Assembly: GCA_002404055.1 (NCBI GenBank)
Contig: DHIZ01000330.1
Location: 11,437 to 41,535, forward strand
Direction: 5' to 3'
Length of the DNA stretch: 30,099 nucleotides
Origin: Chloroflexi bacterium UBA4733
GTDB lineage: Bacteria > Chloroflexota > UBA4733
Shown: in pieces, positions 16,178 through 23,750 of the stretch
Position numbering within the stretch: position 1 is the stretch's first letter
How the letters are laid out: every line of letters starts with the position of its first letter
Made by a program: the position numbers and the translations under genes
The notes under the pieces: model-generated
What the model saw: the letters and a program-made list of their open reading frames with translations, nothing else
What the model was told of the DNA's origin: nothing
The model's database searches: none

Positions 16178-18009
16178 GGCGTCTCCTCGGCTACAGGCGG
16201 GCAGTCGTCAAGTCGCACCACGACAACCGTCGCGTTGTCCGCCCCACCCTTCTGCAGCGTGGCCCGAATGACGGCATGGGCGGCCGCGGGCAGATCGGCC
16301 TCCTGTTCGCTGATCAGGGCAGCCATCTCGGCGTCGAGCAGTGGCTCCCAAACGCCATCGCTGACAAGTATGAGCATATCCGCCGGTTGCAACTCGCGGC
16401 TGGTACCGCCCGAAACAACATCAAGTCCATCGATCATGTACTCAGCGAGGATCTCACGCTCACCGAGCGAGCGAGTCAGCTTACTGCGGTCGGCATGCAG
16501 CCGGATGTCCTCGATGGTGATCTCTTGCTGCAGTGCAAGCGCCATGGCGACAGAATGATCGCGAGTGAGTAACTCGGTCCCGCCACGCCGAACGAGATAG
16601 AGCCGACAGTCCCCAATGTGAGCCACGGTCAGGCGCCGATCAACGAGGAGTGCCACCAGCAAAGTACAGCCGCCGTGTGCATGGCAGGCGTCCAGCGCCC
16701 GGTAGGCCGCGACGCCGGCGGCCCGACTCCACTCCTTCACCAGGGCGGCCTGTTGTTGCGCATCCGGCAGCGGGCCGGAGGCAAGTGCTGCGGCGGCATG
16801 CAGCACGGTAGATACCGCCGCGCCAGCCGCCACGTCCCCTGCTTCCATACCACCCATGCCATCGGCAAGGCAGACAAGCGCCCAGCGCTTGCTGATCGCC
16901 TCGCCCTGCGCTTGCCCCGTGAGGGTACCGTACGCGTCCTGATTGCTGGTGCGGGTCGGTTCCAGGCCGATGGTCGTGGCTGCTCCGATCCGGTAACTCA
17001 CGGCGGCCTGACCGCGTCGTGCCAGGCGCAGAAGATCGGCACGCAGCGTTGCCACGTCAGCGTAGCGTGTCTCTCGTTCGCCGAGACAGCGCCTCAAGAT
17101 CTGCGGTACCCCCGCCGCCCACCAAGGTGGAACCCATGTCTCCAGGGCCGGACCAAACTCATCCAACGGCTCGCCCTGGCAGGCCCGATAGAGGAGCGCC
17201 CCCAGGGCATAGACGTCGGAACGCACATCCGCCGGCTGACGCTCGACTGTCTCGTGCGGCGAGTAGCCGGAAAAGGCCCAGCCCGATGGTGGCGTCTCTC
17301 CGAGGCGCTGGGCGAAACTGCAATCCAATACCTTGACGGGTCTGCCCAAAGCGATTGCCATGGGTCGCAAGGCCAGATGCGCCCAGCCAGCGTTGTGCAG
17401 ATCCTCCAACGCTCGGGCCGTTTGCGCCAGGATGCTGAGGAGTCGCTGCCAGGTTGGCCTCGGCGGTCCCGCTAAAAGGTCGGCGAGCGTCTGTTCGGGA
17501 ACCTGCTCGATTGCCAGAAAGGTGACGCCTTCCTGCACGCCCACGCCGATGCAACGCGGAAAAAACGGACTGACGAGTTCCGCCAGGACCCTTGCCTCAT
17601 GTTGCAGCGCGTCAGACGCCTCTGCGTCACAGGTCGCCCGCAGCCAGACGGACTCGGCGGTCGTCTCGAGCACGGCCGCATAATGCTGAACGGGTCCCGT
17701 GTGGCGCAACAGCGTACTGACTTGAATGACAATCCCGTCACCAACGATAATCGAGGCGCCTTCGGCAATGTCTGGCAGTGCTCCCGTGCCAACTGATTCC
17801 ACAAGCTCAGGCAACGCATCGCCGCAAAGACCGGTCGCACCTTCGGGCAATGCTTCCGTGCCGCCGGTGTCGTTGTTTTCGGCCAGGGCTGCTCCACATT
17901 CCGCATCGGCAACACTGTCTGGAGAAGCGGTTTCTGGCTGCTCTACTAACGGAATACTGGAGATAGTTTGCGAGCACCCGTTCGCGTTGCCGTCCGTCCC
18001 GACGATCAC
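16171..18009 (-). CDS. Pseudokinase-PP2C phosphatase fusion
   Basis: The 612-residue protein has an acidic low-complexity head (1-85), a kinase-like domain (about 90-345) and a PP2C domain (about 355-605). The kinase part lacks the catalytic Asp (HLALRP at 211-216 instead of HRDLKP), has DCS (229-231) instead of DFG, and shows no glycine loop or VAIK Lys, so it should be inactive. The activation-segment and C-lobe signatures (GYSPHE, SDVYALGALLY) remain. The PP2C part keeps every metal-binding Asp: NQD (D358), DGMGG (D383), SDGVWE (D551) and DNAT (D591), plus GDCRLYL and LTRDHS. It should dephosphorylate Ser/Thr in the cytosol and most likely reverses the two operon kinases. It starts two bases after the FHA gene. 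Confidence 0.93.
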   Translation of the reverse strand: MIVGTDGNANGCSQTISSIPLVEQPETASPDSVADAECGAALAENNDTGGTEALPEGATGLCGDALPELVESVGTGALPDIAEGASIIVGDGIVIQVSTLLRHTGPVQHYAAVLETTAESVWLRATCDAEASDALQHEARVLAELVSPFFPRCIGVGVQEGVTFLAIEQVPEQTLADLLAGPPRPTWQRLLSILAQTARALEDLHNAGWAHLALRPMAIALGRPVKVLDCSFAQRLGETPPSGWAFSGYSPHETVERQPADVRSDVYALGALLYRACQGEPLDEFGPALETWVPPWWAAGVPQILRRCLGERETRYADVATLRADLLRLARRGQAAVSYRIGAATTIGLEPTRTSNQDAYGTLTGQAQGEAISKRWALVCLADGMGGMEAGDVAAGAAVSTVLHAAAALASGPLPDAQQQAALVKEWSRAAGVAAYRALDACHAHGGCTLLVALLVDRRLTVAHIGDCRLYLVRRGGTELLTRDHSVAMALALQQEITIEDIRLHADRSKLTRSLGEREILAEYMIDGLDVVSGGTSRELQPADMLILVSDGVWEPLLDAEMAALISEQEADLPAAAHAVIRATLQKGGADNATVVVVRLDDCPPVAEETPC

Positions 18010-18011
18010 CG

Positions 18012-18641
18012 CTACTCCGCTCTCTGAAACGCAAAGCGCGCATTGCCGAGCGCCACTTCGTCGCCAAGCTGAAGCGCGTGATCACCGGTGACGCGCTGAA
18101 ACGCGCCCTCACCGGAGGCGCGCACGAATGTGCCGTTGCGCGAGCCGTGGTCTTTGACCCACCACTGATCCTGCCCGTCGCGCCATATCTCCGCATGGAC
18201 GCGCGATACGTAACCCGCCTCCGGCAGATTGGCAAGATCAATATCCACGGGACCGGTTTCGGCATCGAAGCGCCCGATGACGACACGTCCGCCAACGGGG
18301 AAGACTTCATTGGTCAGCGCACCGCCCCGCTTTAGCACCAGGCGAGCCGCTCCAGACACCACAGGGGCTGAGGAACTGGAAACTGTAGCGGCGACGGGCA
18401 CAGACGCCGCCATGCTCAATGGCGCCTGTCCGGCGGCGGCAGATGAGGATACCGGCTCCGGAGCGATCGAAACCGGTGGCGCTATTGGCATTGACGGTAA
18501 TGTTCCACTCGCCGCCGACTGGTCTGTCCCGCTAGCGCCAGCCGCGGCGTCTTTCTTCACTTCCGTCCCACACTCGGGGCAAATCGACGTATTCTCGGTG
18601 ATCTGTGTGCCGCACAACGGACATTGGGCCACCGCTCTCAT
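18012..18641 (-). CDS. Zinc-ribbon FHA domain protein
   Basis: The 209-residue protein has an N-terminal zinc ribbon (CPLC ... CPEC, about 7-24), an Ala/Pro/Ser-rich linker (about 30-95) and a C-terminal FHA domain (about 98-209). The FHA signatures are present: VVIGRFD, GYVSRVHAEIW and KDHGSRNGTFVR, which carry the Arg, Ser-x2-His and Asn residues that bind phosphothreonine. It is therefore a reader of Thr phosphorylation, presumably made by the two operon kinases. It is the first gene of the seven-gene operon. AAAGGG touches the ATG, so the ribosome site is odd; a GTG three codons in is an alternative start. Confidence 0.93.
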   Translation of the reverse strand: MRAVAQCPLCGTQITENTSICPECGTEVKKDAAAGASGTDQSAASGTLPSMPIAPPVSIAPEPVSSSAAAGQAPLSMAASVPVAATVSSSSAPVVSGAARLVLKRGGALTNEVFPVGGRVVIGRFDAETGPVDIDLANLPEAGYVSRVHAEIWRDGQDQWWVKDHGSRNGTFVRASGEGAFQRVTGDHALQLGDEVALGNARFAFQRAE

Positions 18642-18986
18642 CCCTTTCGCTTGTTGCCTCTTGGACCCTACAGCAGGTCAGTATTTCCGATTCATGCCGC
18701 TGAAACGGTGGTATCGTTCGTACTGCTGAACGCCCTCTCTGTTCCCAGTTAGACCTCCATGCAAAGTCGGAATCCATCTGGTAGACGACCGGCCGTAGTA
18801 TAGCGGGGAGGCAGTTGCGTTTGCCGTCCATCGCCCAAAAGTCATTGCCGGGTCCGATTCTAGCATTGTTACCGATGAGGTCGGACCCCACGCACTCCGT
18901 AGGCCGTGACCTGGATCAAACCGCTACCAGACGGCGCAACGTGTTTGGTGGATAGATCAATCCGAGAAATACTTCACCGTTCCTCT
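18642..18986. other. Intergenic stretch upstream of the seven-gene operon
   Basis: About 345 bases with no convincing ORF on either strand. It must hold the promoter of the minus-strand operon starting at 18641, but I see no strong -35/-10 pair. No clear hairpin terminator or repeat was found by eye. Confidence 0.5.
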
Positions 18987-19088
18987 TCAGGTTCGTCCCC
19001 GTTGATGACCGGCGAGCACGCCTGTCCTTCGCGGCTCCTGGCGCAACTGCAGATGTCCGGCGCCGCCATCAAGCTCCAAGACAGTCAT
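18987..19088 (-). pseudogene. Possible VapC (PIN toxin) stub after the AbrB antitoxin gene
   Basis: An ORF of 33 codons starts inside the stop of the AbrB-like gene (ATGA overlap), the usual antitoxin-toxin coupling. Its beginning, MTVLELDGGAGHLQLRQEP, can be laid over PIN-domain starts of the form M-x-V-L-D-A...L-L...EP, though the catalytic first Asp context is eroded. It then stops early. I read it as a truncated toxin gene; the resemblance is weak and the ORF is short. Confidence 0.3.
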
Positions 19089-19444
19089 GAGCAATTGTCT
19101 TGCGGTGCGCCTCGCGCAATCATCTGCTCCTCTGTCAAGACTGGAACACGGAGTGGTCGATAACGGCGTTGCTGCCGTCGTTCGTCCTCGGTCGGCTGTG
19201 GAGTTTCGCGTGCCATCACTCGCCGCATGAGCTTGGGAAATGGCGTCTCTCCGCTGAGTAGCGCCGCTGCGACCAATGGCGCCGACTGCTCCGGGTGGCG
19301 CGCCGCCGGCCCCACGAGCCAGAGTTGCGATTCAAGCTCGACCCAGGTGAGCGGGGTTTCGGGCGTAATTGCCGCCGACTCGCGCAAGTCGATCGGAATA
19401 GTCGTCACCCCACGCTCGCGCGTCACGGTCGTAAATGATCGCAT
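19085..19444 (-). CDS. AbrB/MazE/VapB-like antitoxin or regulator
   Basis: The 119-residue protein opens with a SpoVT-AbrB swapped-hairpin DNA-binding domain at about 1-50: FTTVTRERGVTTIPIDLRES, then a region equivalent to the usual GD-x-V-x-W (ETPLTWVELESQLWLVGP). The C-terminal 70 residues are helical and basic, ending LTEEQMIARGAPQDNCS, and could bind a toxin. The start at 19444 has GAGGA seven bases upstream; the frame is open to 19531, but the added residues lack family likeness. Such proteins repress their own operon. The next ORF downstream overlaps by ATGA but is only a stub, so the antitoxin looks orphaned. Confidence 0.72.
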   Translation of the reverse strand: MRSFTTVTRERGVTTIPIDLRESAAITPETPLTWVELESQLWLVGPAARHPEQSAPLVAAALLSGETPFPKLMRRVMARETPQPTEDERRQQRRYRPLRVPVLTEEQMIARGAPQDNCS

Positions 19445-19643
19445 CAGGTCGTCCTCGATTCTGCACAGCAATTCTGCACGCTCTGTCCGCATTCTACCAG
19501 AGTCAGAAGCCATCGACCACTCGCGGTTCACGAGTCGTGATCGTCTGGTCGTTTCAGCAGCCTGCGTGACGAGGGCGAGCGCCTGTTATTCTGAGGGCAG
19601 TGACCTGAAACAGGCCGCTTCCATACTGGGCGAGGGGAAGGCG

Positions 19644-20237
19644 GTGCCGGACAGCATGGTGCTGACGCGACAGCGGTACACGTTCGAGGAATGGATCGAC
19701 TCGCCGGAGAATACGCCGCGTTGCGAGTTGGTAGACGGGGTTCCGGTAGAACGCATGTCGACCTCGTCCGATCATGGCCAAATCGTCGGGGAACTCTCCG
19801 ACTGGCTGCGGCGCGCCCAACGAGCCGGCTTCGGCCGCGCCGCGATTGGGCCAGTCGCGGTGGTTCTGGACGCCGACGGGGCGCGGCGCAACGTTCGCGA
19901 GCCGGATGCCTGCTTCCTGCGCCAGGAACGCGCCTACCTGGACACCGGCCGCGCGATTGAGGGCGTCCCCGATCTGGTCATCGAAGTACTCTCGTCCGGC
20001 AACCGCGAGGACGACCTCCCCGGCGGCGAAAAGTGGCGTGACTACGAACGTTTTGGCGTGCCGGTGTACTGGATCGTGGACCCGGAAGCGCGGAACGTCG
20101 CGCAATACGAGCGACGCGATGGCCGGCTGGTGGAGACAGCACGGCTCGTGTCCGGTGGCGTCTTGATCTCGTCTCTCTTTCCCACCATCACCCTGCCCGT
20201 TGACGACCTGTTCGCCAACGTTCGTCACGGCAGGTAG
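19644..20237 (+). CDS. Uma2 family (DUF820) restriction-endonuclease-fold protein
   Basis: The 197-residue protein has the typical Uma2 opening YTFEEWIDSPENTPRCELVDGVPVERM, then NVREPDACFL, PDLVIEVLS and EKWRDYERFGVPVYWIVDPE. The last three carry the PD-(D/E)xK-type acidic and Lys residues. The family is very abundant in cyanobacteria and Chloroflexota; a nuclease activity is predicted from the fold, and the cellular role is unsettled. I chose GTG at 19644 (GAGGGGA just upstream) over ATG at 19656, four codons later, which lacks a ribosome site. The frame is open far upstream but not protein-like. It is divergent from the AbrB-like gene. Confidence 0.9.
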   Translation: MPDSMVLTRQRYTFEEWIDSPENTPRCELVDGVPVERMSTSSDHGQIVGELSDWLRRAQRAGFGRAAIGPVAVVLDADGARRNVREPDACFLRQERAYLDTGRAIEGVPDLVIEVLSSGNREDDLPGGEKWRDYERFGVPVYWIVDPEARNVAQYERRDGRLVETARLVSGGVLISSLFPTITLPVDDLFANVRHGR

Positions 20238-20401
20238 CGTCATGCCGCCGTCGGGGGAACCGCGTCGCTGGTGCGCATCGTGCTGTCGTCTGCTCCTCCA
20301 TCAGCCTTCCGCCGCTTCAGACGAGGGGGGCGACCAAAGGGCATCGTGCAGATCATCCGGTGACATGGGTCTATCAGGCCAGGAGACGAAGGGGAAGTAC
20401 C

Positions 20402-20851
20402 ATGATCCGTACGGAGACCGAGCATAACGAGGCGCTCCGATGTCTCGAACAAGACCGCCGGGCAGCAGCGGCACAACGTGAGGCGTTGGTTGCTGCGGAG
20501 CTCACGCCCGAGGAAGTCGAGCGCGGCATGGCGCCCTTGCGGTCGTTCCAGGCGCAACTCGTCGACGAGGTCGAGTGGTACGAGCGCGCCTGTCGGGGAG
20601 ATATCCCTGAGATCCACAACCTGGAGCAGTTGGGACGCCAGCTGATCGCCTTTCGCCTCGCCCGGAGCGTGAGCCAGCGTGTACTGGCGCAGCGGCTGGG
20701 CGTAAGCGAGGCGGTCGTCTCCCGAGATGAGCACAACGAGTACCACGGCATCACCGCCGCCCGTGCCCAGCGGGTTATCGAGGCGCTCGGTGGCACGCTG
20801 ACCGCTCGGGTGGAGGAGCCGGTGGGGATGGGGCCTGGGAAGCAGCGGTGA
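20402..20851 (+). CDS. XRE/HigA-like helix-turn-helix protein
   Basis: The 149-residue protein has a helical N-terminal half (TEHNEALRCLEQDRRAAAAQ ... VEWYERACRGD) and a C-terminal Cro/C1-type helix-turn-helix at about 77-135 (LEQLGRQLIAFRLARSVSQR, VLAQRLGVSEAVVSRDEHNE, YHGITAARAQRVIEALGG). The layout matches antitoxins of HigBA-type modules and free-standing XRE regulators. No RelE/HigB-like toxin lies beside it; the gene upstream is Uma2 and the one downstream a small membrane protein. The start has GGGGAAG four bases upstream. Function as antitoxin is therefore unproven. Confidence 0.85.
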   Translation: MIRTETEHNEALRCLEQDRRAAAAQREALVAAELTPEEVERGMAPLRSFQAQLVDEVEWYERACRGDIPEIHNLEQLGRQLIAFRLARSVSQRVLAQRLGVSEAVVSRDEHNEYHGITAARAQRVIEALGGTLTARVEEPVGMGPGKQR

Positions 20852-20897
20852 CGCGCCAGCGCACCGATAGCCTGCACTCATCTGGAGAGGACTGACG

Positions 20898-21136
20898 ATG
20901 GCGAAACCCGGTGTTGATTTCGTCCTCGAGCAGTGTCAACTCCAGTTGGAGCGGCAACTGAGGCATACCTGGAGATCGATCCTGCCCTGACGAAGGAGAA
21001 GATCGCCGGGGACATTGCCTGGGCATACACGTACAACCGGCGACGACTCGGCCGGAAACAACTCGGCATAGTCTGCGGACTGGTGGCCCTGGTGGTCGAG
21101 ACGCTGGTCCTCTTTGCCGGCCTTGTCTTCGGCTAA
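20898..21136 (+). pseudogene. Small membrane protein, apparently frameshifted
   Basis: A frame with a strong ribosome site (GGAGAGG seven bases before ATG 20898) reads MAKPGVDFVLEQCQLQLERQ and stops at 20990. A second frame, open from GTG 20933 to 21136, carries on in the same style (EAYLEIDPALTKEKIAGDIAWAY) and ends in one TM helix (LGIVCGLVALVVETLVLFAGLVFG). The two overlap by about 58 bases. A single -1/+2 shift there would join them into an approximately 79-residue protein. Alternatives are an initiation at GTG 20933 without a good ribosome site, a sequencing error, or a programmed shift. The function is unknown. Confidence 0.5.
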
Positions 21137-21315
21137 CGCCGACGCGGGGGGTCCGCCCGACCGGGCACAATGCCTTTGATCACCCAGTTGTCCGTGCTCG
21201 GCAGGTTAGCCAGCACCGTCTCGGGGCGTGACCCTCCCTGTTGCTCCTGGCGTTGGGACGGGTGCTGCTGAGGTCCCGCCGGTTGCGCCGCCTGCTCGCG
21301 CTGCTGCTCGATCAT
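21133..21315 (-). CDS. Small Gln-rich hypothetical protein
   Basis: The 60-residue product begins MIEQQREQAAQPAGPQQHPS and ends in a more structured-looking NLPSTDNWVIKGIVPGR and a basic tail. GGGAGG six bases before the ATG is the main reason to believe it. It converges on the small membrane protein gene with a four-base overlap of the 3' ends. No domain is recognised, and the Gln-rich half is probably disordered. Confidence 0.5.
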   Translation of the reverse strand: MIEQQREQAAQPAGPQQHPSQRQEQQGGSRPETVLANLPSTDNWVIKGIVPGRADPPRRR

Positions 21316-21436
21316 TGCGTCCCTCCCGCGCCGCACTCGCGCGACGATCTCGAATGTCAGACTGCCTCATCATACCAGGCGATCTGCTCAGGCATTCGAC
21401 GCCCTGAACTCCGCATGCAATGATTGGACGCTTGTG

Positions 21437-21679
21437 ATGCGTTTGTTTCCACCGCCAGCTCCGGCGCACAGTCTGGGTAGCGCAGGGAGCGCACCGCGCC
21501 CGGCGTGGCATCTTTATTCGCTCTCAACGGGAACGTATACCGACCTCGTGCGCATCAACACCACGCAAAACGACCGAAAAGCGCTCCTGCAAGACATTGG
21601 TCTCCTCTTCTTGCTTGCTGGTACACTGGTGTTGGTGGCCATCCCAATCACGGCGCTGGTCACAATCCTCGGCATGTAG
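21437..21679 (+). CDS. Small single-TM hypothetical protein
   Basis: The 80-residue ORF has a Pro/Ala-rich head and a credible tail from about residue 35: DLVRINTTQNDRKALLQDIG followed by a TM helix LLFLLAGTLVLVAIPITALVTIL. The C-terminal half looks genuine; the true start may be an internal GTG, as no clear ribosome site precedes the ATG. No family is recognised. Confidence 0.45.
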   Translation: MRLFPPPAPAHSLGSAGSAPRPAWHLYSLSTGTYTDLVRINTTQNDRKALLQDIGLLFLLAGTLVLVAIPITALVTILGM

Positions 21680-21743
21680 AAGGAATTCCCTCCCAATGGA
21701 CGACAAGCGTAAGCCGCAACCGTTCGTGGTGCATCCCGCAACG

Positions 21744-22187
21744 CTACCGCCCCTGCCGGATCAGGCGCCTCAGTCGGGCAAGATGCCGGTGGGACCAACC
21801 GAGTCGATTACGCGCGGTACGGACGACCCGAGCTGGCCAAGGATCGCCCACCCGGATCGGCGCACGAAGACACCTGCCGCTGCGCGTTACCTCCTCCACG
21901 ACCGGAATCACGCCCGTGCGACCGGTGGTGATGCCCAGCGCATTGACCGCCCACACGACCAAAGCGGCGCGGCTGGGGCGACGCTCGCCGCTCTCGATGC
22001 GGCGGATATACCGCTCGTCGCTATAGTGGCCGTCGAGTGCCGCCACGACCGCCTTTTGACCGATGTCGCGTTCGACCCGCAGCCGCTTGAGCGCCTGCCC
22101 AAGGTTTCGCCAGGGCCTGCCCGCGGCGTCGCTCGCCTCCCTGCTGGTGCCTGACGTACCAGATGGCTCAGTAACCTGGCGTTCCAT
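21744..22187 (-). CDS. XRE-type helix-turn-helix protein
   Basis: The 147-residue protein has a Cro/C1-like helix-turn-helix at about 28-88: LGQALKRLRVERDIGQKAVV, then YIRRIESGERRPSRAALVVW and AVNALGI. The residue spacing fits the XRE family. The last 55 residues are basic and of poor quality (RNRLGWSHRHLARLRRLIRQ), so the real protein may be read differently there. GAGAG lies before the ATG. It is divergent from the lipoprotein gene at 22377, with a 189-base gap that must hold both promoters. Target unknown. Confidence 0.62.
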   Translation of the reverse strand: MERQVTEPSGTSGTSREASDAAGRPWRNLGQALKRLRVERDIGQKAVVAALDGHYSDERYIRRIESGERRPSRAALVVWAVNALGITTGRTGVIPVVEEVTRSGRCLRAPIRVGDPWPARVVRTARNRLGWSHRHLARLRRLIRQGR

Positions 22188-22376
22188 CTCGCTCTCTGCC
22201 GCCTGTCCCTGTTTTGGACCTCGCGCGACCCTGGGCGAACCGCCCGCACGCTCCTATACTTCCGCTTAGCACAATCGCGCATTGGGTGCCGACGTATAGG
22301 ACTTTTCTCCTACCCGTCCCCCGGTGCCGTAAACTAGCAGACGGCAGACTAGGAAGCCTGCCGGTGAGGAGTCTTG

Positions 22377-22868
22377 ATGGAGCACTACACTCATCCGCGC
22401 GTTCCCATTTTCCTCCCAACCCTCTGCCTCTCCCTGAGTCTGCTGCTCGCCGCCTGCACGAATGCCGTTTCGCCAATCAGTGGCGGCTCTCCTCTCGGCG
22501 CTAGCACGGCGTTTTTACACGCGCTACTGAGTGGCGATGCCCAGGCGGCGTATGCACAGTTGCAGCCAGTGGACCAGTCGCCAAAGAGTATGGACACGCT
22601 TCGCAACACGGTTGCTGCTCTGGCGCCATGTGTTCAGAGCAACGCCCAAACAGACTATCAGACCGGTCTTCAAGCCTTTGGCTACGTCGAGGTAGAAGCT
22701 GTCTTCAACCCACCGTGCGTGCGTCTGCGCCTCATGACGCACCAGTACTTGCCGTCTGACATCGGGAGGGTCTGCGTCGTGCAGACGATCCAGATCAACG
22801 GTCGTTGGCGCCCAGCTCTGATGGGCTCCCGCAGCTTCTTCTGCGGCAAGAGCGACAGTGGGTACTGA
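22377..22868 (+). CDS. Predicted lipoprotein of unknown function
   Basis: The 163-residue protein has a lipoprotein signal peptide: a hydrophobic stretch to residue 26 and lipobox LLLAAC with C27 as the lipidated Cys. The mature part starts with a Ser/Gly-rich tether and a helical region TAFLHALLSGDAQAAYAQLQ, of the kind seen in NTF2/DUF4878-like domains. It then has strands with four Cys that could form two disulfides. It would sit on the outer face of the cytoplasmic membrane. The start has GAGGAG five bases upstream. Confidence 0.75.
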   Translation: MEHYTHPRVPIFLPTLCLSLSLLLAACTNAVSPISGGSPLGASTAFLHALLSGDAQAAYAQLQPVDQSPKSMDTLRNTVAALAPCVQSNAQTDYQTGLQAFGYVEVEAVFNPPCVRLRLMTHQYLPSDIGRVCVVQTIQINGRWRPALMGSRSFFCGKSDSGY

Positions 22869-22881
22869 ACATTGACACGCC

Positions 22882-23139
22882 TCACGCTGGCGCTCCTGCT
22901 TCCACTGCTGGACGGTACTGGGGGACGATGGGCTCATCGCCCAAATAGCCCCACTCCGCCACCAGCCAGTCGACGATCCGTTTCGCGGTGTGCAGTTGTT
23001 CGGGTGGCGCGCTGGCATCACTCTCCAGCGAGCCGTCATCCTCCGCCTGCACCGGGTGTGGCTTCGCGCGGCGCAATCGGTACGTGCGTGGCGGACTGGC
23101 CCCCGCTACACCATAAGCAAGCGTTGTATCACCGACCAT
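22882..23139 (-). CDS. Small hypothetical protein
   Basis: An 85-residue ORF converges on the lipoprotein gene. Its second half reads like protein (LHTAKRIVDWLVAEWGYLGD, then EPIVPQYRP); the first half is Arg/Pro-rich. GGAG lies 11 bases before the ATG at 23139; a GTG at 23154 is an alternative. No family is recognised and the opposite strand is also open, so it is tentative. Confidence 0.42.
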   Translation of the reverse strand: MVGDTTLAYGVAGASPPRTYRLRRAKPHPVQAEDDGSLESDASAPPEQLHTAKRIVDWLVAEWGYLGDEPIVPQYRPAVEAGAPA

Positions 23140-23201
23140 GACGGCTCGCTCCACTTCTGGGGGTTGTTTCGTTTAGTTGCATAGTGGGGAGTGAGTTTGG
23201 C

Positions 23202-23750
23202 ATGACCGTGGAGCTCGAGTGGAATCCTGTCTCCGCAGCCTCACGCGGGGCGCGTGCCGAGCGCAAAGGCCGCGTTGGCGAGGCGCTCGCCTACTACGCT
23301 CAAGCCGGCCAAGGGGACCGCATCGAGCGCTGCCTGCAACGTCGCCTCCCCGAATGGCCGGTACGAGCAGCACTGATCGAAGCGGCCAAGGAGTTGAGTG
23401 ACTTGCAAGCCACGGCGCGGAAGGTGCAGGCGCGCAGCGCCCCAGAGCTGGCCGGACTGATCGGCCACCTGGTCGAGGATAGCCAGAATGTCGGGGCCGT
23501 GCTCTGGCGCGGCGCCGACCGGGTGGTGACGGCGGCCGCCTTCGTTTCCGGCGGGCGCGGTGTCCCCCGCAACCTGCAGCGCGAGACCAGCAAGCTGCAG
23601 GGGTTGCTCACGTCCATCCAGGAGACCCGCAACTCACTCGCCGATCTTGCGCTCTCGGGTGGGAAGGCCGACCGCTCAACCCTTGAGCATGGTTTCCAGA
23701 GTCTCCGGCAAGCGGCAGAGCGACTGAACGAGGAGGACGAGGCCCAATGA
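23202..23750 (+). CDS. Helical hypothetical protein
   Basis: The 182-residue, almost wholly helical soluble protein starts MTVELEWNPVSAASRGARAE and has an Arg/Ala-rich first part (EALAYYAQAGQGDRIERCLQ). A short Gly/hydrophobic stretch (VVTAAAFVSGGRGVP) comes in the middle, and a coiled-coil end (LQGLLTSIQETRNSLADLAL ... RQAAERLNEEDEAQ) follows. No enzyme motif is visible. Its stop overlaps the start of the next gene by four bases (ATGA), so the two are co-translated and probably act together at the membrane. GGGGAG lies about 10 bases before the ATG. Confidence 0.7.
   Translation: MTVELEWNPVSAASRGARAERKGRVGEALAYYAQAGQGDRIERCLQRRLPEWPVRAALIEAAKELSDLQATARKVQARSAPELAGLIGHLVEDSQNVGAVLWRGADRVVTAAAFVSGGRGVPRNLQRETSKLQGLLTSIQETRNSLADLALSGGKADRSTLEHGFQSLRQAAERLNEEDEAQ

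Noticed and set aside
18906..19163. 85-codon plus-strand ORF
   Set aside because: No ribosome site or domain, and it runs into the 3' end of the AbrB-like gene on the other strand.
21696..22154. 152-codon plus-strand ORF starting MDDKRKPQPFVVHPATLPPL
   Set aside because: Overlaps the minus-strand helix-turn-helix gene almost completely, and that gene has a recognisable domain. The first 50 codons are plausible, so a short gene ending early is not excluded.
22872..23141. Plus-strand ORF starting MTRLTLALLLPLLDGTGGRW that looks like a signal peptide
   Set aside because: After the first 15 residues it is Pro/Arg/His-rich shadow sequence; no ribosome site.
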